Positions 57,241-64,000 of a stretch of 64,000 nt of DNA are shown here, piece by piece. Source of the stretch: Serripes groenlandicus (Eukaryota; Mollusca; Bivalvia; Cardiida; Cardiidae); the NCBI GenBank assembly GCA_031761405.1, contig JASEVX010000012.1, positions 18,316,974 to 18,380,973 on the forward strand. Direction: 5' to 3'. The number at the start of each line of letters is the position of its first letter. Position 1 is the first letter of the stretch. The notes under the pieces were generated by a model. It did no database searches. It was not told the origin of the DNA and saw only the letters and a program-made list of their open reading frames with translations. Position numbers and translations under genes: made by a program.

Positions 57241-57475
57241 ATAACCCTTTCCCTCATAATTATAGACACTTTCTGATGCCTCTGCAGCAGACGACTTTTT
57301 GAAAACATAAGTGACAAAAGAAGAAATTGCTCAGAACGAGCAATTTCTCCTTTTGCCATAATGTTTTCCCACTTTTAGTCATAGGTTATCCATTCAATTA
57401 TAGGGATTTTCTATTTTTTGACAAAATATGTTCAAAGTCGTCTGCTGCAGAATTGTCGTATGAGGGAAAGGATTT
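57241..57475 (+). mobile_element. piggyBac-like MITE, about 235 bp
   Basis: 'ataaccctttccctcataat' (TTAA decayed, 4-bp insertion in the left tip) to CGTATGAGGGAAAGGATT; centre GCTCAGAACGAGC. Lies between two pieces of a TGTGG-type copy ('ttcaaagcattctgctgctg' before, 'ttcaaagtattctgctgcag' after). Confidence 0.76.
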
Positions 57476-57606
57476 TTCACATGTTTGGGAAAATATTTTC
57501 AAAGTATTCTGCTGCAGATTTATTGTATGTGGGAAAGGGTTTAATTGACACTTCAAAAACAACAGTTTATATATCTGACTATTAGACGAAAGTTAGCTTA
57601 CCTCCT

Positions 57607-57683
57607 GTAGTATCGAGTATATATTCACAAAACTTTCGAGTATATATTCACAAAACTCGAGTATATATTCACAAAACTCTCGT
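57607..57683 (+). repeat. Short tandem repeat, three units
   Basis: 'cgagtatatattcacaaaac' occurs three times in a row with 'tttcg', 'tcgag' and 'tctcg' between. Non-coding. Confidence 0.88.
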
Positions 57684-58012
57684 TATTCCACAAAAAAAAA
57701 AAATTGGATGAAAAAGATTCAAAAACTATCACACTACCAGAATATTAATAAACAAAAATCCTTATATTCAAAGTTATATAATAAAAAGCAAGGCAAAAAA
57801 AACGTTTCACCATCCGCACACTGGGGGCCTGACTCTAAACCTGTTTGATTATGGTCTACCTTGCATGTGGGAAATATAGGTGCAAAACATTCAACGACTA
57901 AAATTCTGTACAGGTTTAACTGCACTATTTTATAACACATAGTTACATCGGTGTGGTATTGTTTCATCAATAAACCATAAGACTGCATGGTGCACATCAT
58001 CGTATGGGAGTT

Positions 58013-58234
58013 TTAACCCTTTCCCACATATATATATATATGCTTTCTGACGCCTCTGTAGTAGACGACTTTTAAAAACATAGTGGTAAAAGAAGAAATA
58101 GCTCAAAACGAGCAATTTCTCCTTTTACCAATTTGTTCAACCTTTTTTTCAATAATAGGTCTTTTATCCATATTTGTGACCAGATGTTTTCAAAGTCGTC
58201 TGCTGCAGATTTGTTGTATGTGGGAAAGGGTTAA
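58013..58234 (+). mobile_element. TTAA MITE, 222 bp, with (TA)n at left tip
   Basis: TTAACCCTTTCCCACATATA with a TATATATATA expansion, centre GCTCAAAACGAGC, right end GTATGTGGGAAAGGGTTAA. A similar (TA)n expansion at the same position in the copy near 61285 shows that the ATATA in the tip is prone to slippage. Confidence 0.75.
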
Positions 58235-58961
58235 ATTGTAACATTTATACAGTATCTCAGCCTCGCTAATAAACGTTATGATTTTGATACTTATCATGTT
58301 AAGTGAGTTCATACAGCACAAGAGTACGGGACACACTTTGAAATTGAAACAAGTCAGAATATTGCTGGACAACTTTGAAATTAAAAAAAATCAGAATATT
58401 CCAAAATATATAAATGCTTCAGCAGACGGCATTTGCAAACTGTATGGCAAATGACAAATATTCATACTATGTACCCTTTTCTCTCATACAATAAATCTGC
58501 AGCAGACGACTTTGATATTATCAATGTCAAAATATAGAAAATAAACGATATAATGATTATTAAATAGTGTTGAAATCATTGTGGCAAATGGAGGAATTGG
58601 TCGTTATGAGCAATGTCTCCTTTTACCACAATGATTTCAAAAGTAGCCTGCTCATGAATAGGCGTCAGAATGTGTCTAAATGTGGGAAAGGGAACTAAAC
58701 ATTAATATACAGATAATAATCCATAAATTTTAGGTTCCTGTTTTTATAGTCATCCACTGCAGATGTGATGTATGTGGGAAAGGTTAGATGAAGGGGTGTG
58801 AAACAGTATATATACAAGGTAAGCTGTCTCTCATTAACACCTGACTGCATGGTACCCAAGCCAGCTTTCCCGCCTCCACTGAGTTACAGACGACATTTGT
58901 TGCTTCTGCAGCAGACCAATTTTGAAAACATAGCGGCAAAATGAGAAATTGATTTCGAGTC

Positions 58962-59191
58962 TTAACCCTTTCCTTCATATGACAATCCTGCAGCAGCCGA
59001 CTTTGAACATATTTTGTCAAAAAGTAGAAAATCTCTTTAATTGAATGGTTTACCCACGACTAAAAGTGGAAAACATTGTGGCAAAAGGAGATATTGCTCG
59101 TTTTGAGCATTTTCTTCTTTTGTCACTATGTTTTCAAAAAGCCATCTGCTTCAGAGGCATCAGAAAGTGTCTATTTGAGGGAAAGGCTTAA
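58962..59191 (-). mobile_element. piggyBac-like MITE, 230 bp
   Basis: TTAACCCTTTCCTTCATATG to TTTGAGGGAAAGGCTTAA; centre GCTCGTTTTGAGC; 230 bp. Confidence 0.82.
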
Positions 59192-59245
59192 TGCATCTGC
59201 ATACAGTGAAGACTCGGGCAAGCCAGAACATTTACACAGTCTCAC

Positions 59246-59296
59246 CAGAACCTTCACCTTGTCCGTCAACATGAAATTCCGTCCTAGATGCATCAT
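59246..59296 (-). CDS. Candidate 51-nt exon upstream in the tensin-like gene
   Basis: In a non-repeat island between two MITEs: acceptor 'gtctattgtcag|ATGATG', donor GGTTCTG|GTGAGA. Read in phase 1 it gives DASRTEFHVDGQGEGS and ends in phase 1, which would join exon 29344 as ...GS-D-VNANGLP. Symmetric phase, strong splice sites and a stop-free frame are the only support; it is 30 kb from the next known exon and 51 nt is short enough to occur by chance. Confidence 0.33.
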
Positions 59297-59403
59297 CTGA
59301 CAATAGACTAGAAGTGTGGCCCCAATAGTTTTACAACAAGGTTTATTTGTATGGGCCAAACATGGAAAAGTCAATAAGAGCCCAAATTGCCCAACTCGAC
59401 TCA

Positions 59404-59607
59404 TTCAGGCCCATCTGCAGCAGACGACACTTGAAAACATTATGACGAAAGGAGAAATTGCTCAAAACAAGCAATTTCTCCTTTTGCCACAATGTTTTCA
59501 ATTTGTTTCAGTAAAATAACCTTCATTATTAGATTATTTTCCTTTTTTGGCTAGATGTTTTATCAAAGTCGTCTGCTACAGTCTTGTTGAATGTGGGAAA
59601 GGGTTAA
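59404..59607 (+). mobile_element. TTAA MITE (TGTGG subfamily), left tip lost
   Basis: Starts inside the left arm ('cccatctgcagcagacgaca'), centre GCTCAAAACAAGC, right end GAATGTGGGAAAGGGTTAA. Confidence 0.72.
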
Positions 59608-59905
59608 TATTATGTCACACTTAAGTGAACAGATAAACCAATTTTCAACCTCTCTTTTATGTAAACAAAATTACGACATCATAAAATTCGGAAGGGCAAC
59701 CAACCAAGAAAAGGATCATTATTTGCTTGCATAAATATGATATGATATGAAATTATCGGTCTATCAATTTACCTTAGACTGGTTTCTGTTTTATCTTACA
59801 TAATGTTCTACTTCCTGTTTTAGACTGATTCTCAAAATTATGTATAGATTTCACTGTGAATGACCTTGCAGTAATCCTCAGTGTTGATAATAGAATACTA
59901 ATCAG

Positions 59906-60082
59906 TTAACGCTTTCTCTCATACAGACGTTTTTGACGCCTCTGCAGCAGACGGCTTTTTGAAAACATAGCGACAAAAGAAGAAATTGCTCAAAAATTGC
60001 AATTATAGAGATTTTTCTATTTTTTGACAAAATATGTTCAAAGTCGTCTGCTGCAAAATTGTCGTATGAGGAAAAGGGTTAA
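59906..60082 (+). mobile_element. piggyBac-like MITE, internally deleted (177 bp)
   Basis: TTAACGCTTTCTCTCATACA to CGTATGAGGAAAAGGGTTAA; most of the central hairpin and the stretch after it are missing. The right TTAA is shared with a second, truncated copy starting at 60079 that is cut by the Helentron-like element at 60166. Confidence 0.76.
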
Positions 60083-60165
60083 CCCTTTCCCATTTACAGA
60101 TGCATTTGGATCCAGCTGCAGCAGACGACTTTTGAAAACATTACTTTAATATGATTCCAATGCAG

Positions 60166-60382
60166 AGAGTAAACAAGAGCGTCAACTCTCGTCTGTTTTT
60201 TATAAGTCGTAAAAGGGGCATTACCGAATAATTATCAAGCTATGTGACTTCTGGTATAGACAATATGTGTAACTATTTTTGAGTTATGAGGTAAGGTTAA
60301 AAGTTTTGTCATGACGACGACCCCAAGGGTATCACAATAGCCAGACTACTTTTCTTTCGAAAAACAGATGAGCTAACAAGAC
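60166..60382 (+). mobile_element. Helentron-like short element
   Basis: 'aaacaagagcgtcaactctc' start, 'gacgacgaccccaagggtat' near the end, and 'cgaaaaacagatgagctaac' terminus, matching the start and finish of the 14566 and 16751 elements but with no tandem core. Confidence 0.5.
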
Positions 60383-60689
60383 CCGTATCGGCTAGACCCG
60401 GCTCATATTTATGATCTCATTAAGTGCATCCATGTATAAAGTTAATAACCTTAAAGACATGAGCATAGTAGATCCATAAAACTAACATTAATTATGACAT
60501 AACCAAATAGCTTCCATGTCTCCTGGATTATGTTTTCCAGCCCAGAGAAGATAACAAGAGATTAGGGCTGGTTTATCCTTTCTTACCCCTTTCAGGAATA
60601 CAACAAACCTGCAGCAGACAACTTTGAAAACATCTAGGCAAAGATATTGAAAATCTCAATAAATGTAAGTCTAATTATTGAATATAATG

Positions 60690-60946
60690 GAGCCATTCCA
60701 TGAGAAAACCAATATTGTGGACTCTGCGTAAAATATCGACACTGATCAGCCTAAGCATGCTGCGCAGGCTAACCTGGCCAGACACTTTTCGCCTCCAGTG
60801 AATGTCCTGTTTCAGGAATCATATATACCTCTATTCCCTTGAGACTGAATGTGTCAATCCGGATAAGCCTGTGCGGATTGCGCAGGCTGATATGGGTCGA
60901 TACATTCCGCAGAGTCCATCATGTTGGTTTTCTCGTGGAACGGCTC
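60690..60946. mobile_element. Palindromic MITE with GAGCC(A/G)TTCC ends
   Basis: The left arm GAGCCATTCCATGAGAAAAC pairs with the right arm GTTTTCTCGTGGAACGGCTC, and further inside GGACTCTGCG / CGCAGAGTCC. The body holds GCTGCGCAGGCTAACC and GGATTGCGCAGGCTGATA. 257 bp. It lies inside a degraded TTAA MITE (60590-61060). The internal motif is one I associate with dreissenid genomes (memory only). Confidence 0.75.
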
Positions 60947-61609
60947 AATTATAAACATTGTTGTGAGCATTTTCTCCTTTTGCCACAGTGTTTTCAAAAG
61001 GCGTTTTCTGCAAATGTGTCAAAAGGCATCGACGTGAGGGAAAGTGATACATTGGCCGTATAACAGAGCAAGTATATATATATATATGTATCAATGCAAT
61101 TGAAGACTACTTATTGAGCATCATCGGAAAAGGAGACAATGCAAAGATATAGTGTCACAAAGCAATACATCCATTTGTCTTGAGTGCATAGGAGATTATA
61201 ACTAGCAAGAGACTAGGTGGTTGCAATGCCTTCTTCCTACAGTGTATTGTCAAAGTGAATGTCTTCCAAGTTTATTTAACTAACCCTTTTCCATATATAT
61301 ATATATATATATATATATGCATTTTCATGCATCTGCATCAAATGACTTTTGAAAACATTGTGGCAAAAGGAAAAAATGCTCATGATGTGCAATTTCCTCA
61401 TTTGCCATAAGGTTTTTAACTCTTTTCAACAATTATATTTTCATTTATAGAGATTTTTGCCCAGATGTATTCGAAGTTGTCTGCTGAAGATTTGTTGTAT
61501 GTGAGAGAGGGCTAAAGTGATCATCATTTATTACCAACAATTAAGTTCAGATACAGCAGGGTCAACAACACAGAATGCAATACAGCTTGCGAGATGTAAC
61601 ATTATGCTT

Positions 61610-61839
61610 TTAACCCTTTCCCTCATACGACAATTCTGCAGCAGACGACTTTGAACGTATTTTGTCAAAACATAGAAAATCTCCATAATTGAATGGATAA
61701 CCTATGACAAAAAGTGGAAAACATTGTGGCAAAAGGAGAAATTGCACGTTTTGTGCAATTTCTTCTTTTGTCACTATGTTTTCAAAAAGCCGTCTGCTGC
61801 AGAGGCGTCAGAAAGCGTCTATATGAGGGAAAGGGTTAA
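61610..61839 (-). mobile_element. piggyBac-like MITE, 230 bp
   Basis: TTAACCCTTTCCCTCATACG to TATGAGGGAAAGGGTTAA; centre GCACGTTTTGTGC; 230 bp. The cleanest copy in the window, with both TTAA intact and the arms nearly perfectly paired at the tips. Confidence 0.87.
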
Positions 61840-62239
61840 CTTTGTTGCATTACATGTCCAAAAAGATATAACAGTAGATCCTCTTTTTGTCCCAACTGGG
61901 CACACGAATCATCTAGTAGACTAAGCATTAAGGATGGATTTGCCTATCTCTGGAGATCATCAGTGTTACCTATTGCTTATAATTATCCCTTATTTCCTCA
62001 TTATCTATCATTATCCTGATACGTCTAGTAATATTAAAGGTTAAAACCTCAAAGCCCAATATATATATAATTTCTTCAGTGATTTACTTATTGAGCTATA
62101 ATATTATCAGTACCAAAACCATAGGACTAGGAGAGGATATTTTTTTTCAATTTCCCATTACATTTTTGTTTTAACTCTAACAATTACAATAACCTAGAAG
62201 CAACTACAGCAGAGCCCTCAATAATGAGCATATTTCATG

Positions 62240-62340
62240 TTTTCAAATCCTTACAAAACCTCCAAACCCCATGTTGTGGGTACTCAAAAGAATCGTCTCA
62301 CCGAGACGATTCTTTTAAGTACCCATAGTAGAGATATTAA
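62240..62340. mobile_element. Hairpin element with central palindrome, copy 3 (partial)
   Basis: The core from 62267, CCCCATGTTGTGGGTACTC ... TTAAGTACCCATAGTAG, has the central AATCGTCTCACCGAGACGATT perfectly paired. Outer arms and the GAGCTC tips are mostly lost. Confidence 0.6.
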
Positions 62341-64000
62341 AAGAAATACTAAAAAAAGGCCTATTTACTCTTGCTATACCTATACTATAGGGCTATGACT
62401 ACAGACAATTTGGTATTGTACCCGACAGAGATAAAGGTAAAAGCCTTATGGCACAAGCCTCTTGGAGAGGAAGTGCCTCTGTGAGTCAGCAACAAGGAAT
62501 TTTAACCACCTTACTCCTCTGCCTACTAGTTAATATAATATGCCGGGCCTGTCTGTGTTAGCCATTTCCCTCAAACAGATGCTGTATGATGCCTTTGCAG
62601 CAGACAACTCTTGAAAAACCATTGTAGGTAAAGAATAAATTGCTCATAATGAGTGAAATGAGAAATTACTCCTTTTGCCACAATGTTTTCAACTCTATCA
62701 AATTATTAATCTTTCATTTATAGAGGTTTTTCAATATTTTTACCAAGAGGTAATCAATGTCGTCTGCTGCAGATGTGTTGTAAGTGGAAAGGGGTAATGG
62801 TTTACCTGGTTTGATAGTTCCAAGTTCCAAGATGAACAACTTCTCCTTTTCCCACAATGTTTCAGACCCTAAACATGTATCAAGGTTAATTCTTTAATGT
62901 TCAGTTGTGACAATGAAATTGAGGGATTCATGCCAAACGTTTGTAACTACATCTTGTTCAAGACGTAGTTACAGCCGTTTTGCATGAAACCATCAAAATG
63001 CAGATGCAGACACAACAATGGACCACTTTTGCCACAATGTTTTCTACTTTATCAAATATTCGCACTTTTATTTAAAGAGATTTTCCATATTGTTACCTAG
63101 ATATTTTCAAAATTGCCTACTTAAATACAATGGTATGTGGGAAAAGGTTGTCAGCTCTATAAAATATCTTATCTGGCTAGCTGAACAATAAATGTATAGA
63201 ACTCTGCAATGAATTCTCTTCATGTCAAAACAATAGCCGACCATACCTTTGAAGAAAGCAACAAATACCTAGGCTAACCAGAAAAGACCAGCCACCAATA
63301 CACAGAACTAATCTACATGATGAACCCAGTAATTAATGTGCATGGCTAATAAAACAACAGTGAGTACAGCTGCAGTCCATTGCTCCAGCCACTGGATACC
63401 ATCATAAAGGCTACCCCTTATTCTACATCTTTCAAAGGCACAAATTTGTCAAAAGCTTGTACGATGACCAGTGTAAATCTTGATCAAGCTGTATATCTGT
63501 GCAGGTTAATGTTCAATCAAAATATTCACAGATTAGTCACAGAAGTTTTCAAAACTCTTGAACTGACAATTAGCATTCATTTGGATCGTTCTCTGTAGTC
63601 TTGTTATTTAATGAATTATGCTTATTTGCTAGGGTCGTTTCTTTTTGTAGTATCATTCAAATTTTTCTGAAACAAACAATTTATTACTAACAATAAGGAT
63701 TCAACCAACAACATTTAAACAACATAGATCTATCATCAAATAGCAGCAATGCTAATATGAACAGAAATAGTCTGTGTTCAAAGAGTGCAGAGAAATGAAA
63801 GGATCTATTAATCAGCCAAAGGTGTGTATTTTATTGGCCATTGTTTTACTTATCCCCAGAGTTATTTCACATTTAAACCTATTCCCATATATGACAGATT
63901 AGCTGCAGACAACTGTTGAAAACATGTAGGCAGAATTTAGGAAAATCTCTATTTAAGTAGATTAAGTAGCACTTAATACTGCCCTTAATTAACTTTATAA

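Larger units (their letters stand above)
29345..64000. other. Repeat-saturated non-coding DNA, probably tensin-like intron/upstream
   Basis: About 34.6 kb in which I find one plausible exon only (59246-59296). The rest is TTAA MITEs (intact copies listed separately; degraded ones near 29545, 33940, 38150, 41360, 44061, 44405, 46515, 47575, 48126, 48486, 48854, 49350, 54540, 56573, 56980, 58480, 61285, 62560 and 63880), SINEs, a minisatellite, Helentron-like elements, and unassigned AT-rich islands such as 30030-30830, 35140-35620, 38550-39120, 45800-46270, 51480-52560 and 63150-63850. The small ORFs here are mostly MITE arms read through. Confidence 0.6.

Noticed and set aside
57600..57690. 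Possible attachment site or origin iterons (three cgagtatatattcac units)
   Set aside because: Only three short units in intronic DNA with no replication or integration gene nearby; treated as a simple tandem repeat.
21439..61839. MITE hairpins as Rho-independent terminators or riboswitches
   Set aside because: The genome is eukaryotic; the stem-loops belong to mobile elements bounded by TTAA.
21300..62800. Many 60-120 codon ORFs containing 'FSFCHNVF', 'SSAADLLYVGK' or 'SAAEASESVY'
   Set aside because: These phrases are translations of the MITE arms (tttctccttttgccacaatgtttt; tctgctgcagatttgttgtatgtggg) recurring in each copy, not a protein family.

Overview
This 64 kb window is animal genomic DNA: AT-rich and intron-rich, with GT-AG splice sites, and mostly repeats. 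Nothing prokaryotic is present (no operons, Shine-Dalgarno sites or dense ORFs). The repeats point to a bivalve mollusc: tandem-repeat-cored Helentron-like elements with GACA/GACGG microsatellites (the 'pearl'/HINE type), V-SINE-like tRNA-headed SINEs, palindromic MITEs, and an element with the internal motif 'gcctgtgcggattgcgcagg' that I associate from memory with dreissenid mussels. The phylum is fairly firm; the genus is a guess.

Two genes are supported, both on the minus strand. (1) A 10-exon gene spans 19416 down to 5075. All nine introns have GT-AG borders and every junction agrees in phase, giving one 1331-codon reading frame. It encodes an unnamed tyrosine-recombinase-like protein: an unrecognised N-terminal part (about 1-195), twelve acidic 27-residue repeats (about 197-520), two zinc-finger-like motifs, a recombinase core with Arg984, a Lys (1033 or 1036), Arg1106, His1132 and Tyr1141, an acidic linker, and a basic Myb/SANT-like tail. 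Its upstream DNA carries ETS-like and NRF-1-like sites. (2) Three exons at 29344-29132, 26122-24668 and 23245-22923 form the middle of a tensin-like gene (motif GPVDGSLYAQV, serine/proline/glutamine-rich). Its start and its expected SH2-PTB end were not found here. A 51-nt candidate exon lies far upstream at 59296-59246.

Layout: 1-2790 is a 68-bp satellite split by a Helentron-like insertion. 2791-4690 holds a palindromic element and a decayed LINE. 5075-19416 is the recombinase-like gene, with MITEs, a Tc1/mariner remnant and three Helentron-like elements in its introns. 19417-22922 holds the promoter region, a rearranged Helentron-like element and the first piggyBac-like MITEs. 22923-29344 is the tensin-like gene. 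29345-64000 is probably tensin intron and upstream DNA, saturated with a 230-bp TTAA-flanked MITE family (ten copies are exactly 230 bp), V-SINEs, a 1.8-kb minisatellite (41.6-43.4 kb) and other palindromic elements.

The strongest leads are the intact, intron-rich tyrosine-recombinase-like gene, the doubly palindromic 230-bp MITE family whose central hairpin shows paired base changes, and the dated insertion events (Helentron-like element into satellite without target duplication; SINE into MITE with a 14-bp duplication).
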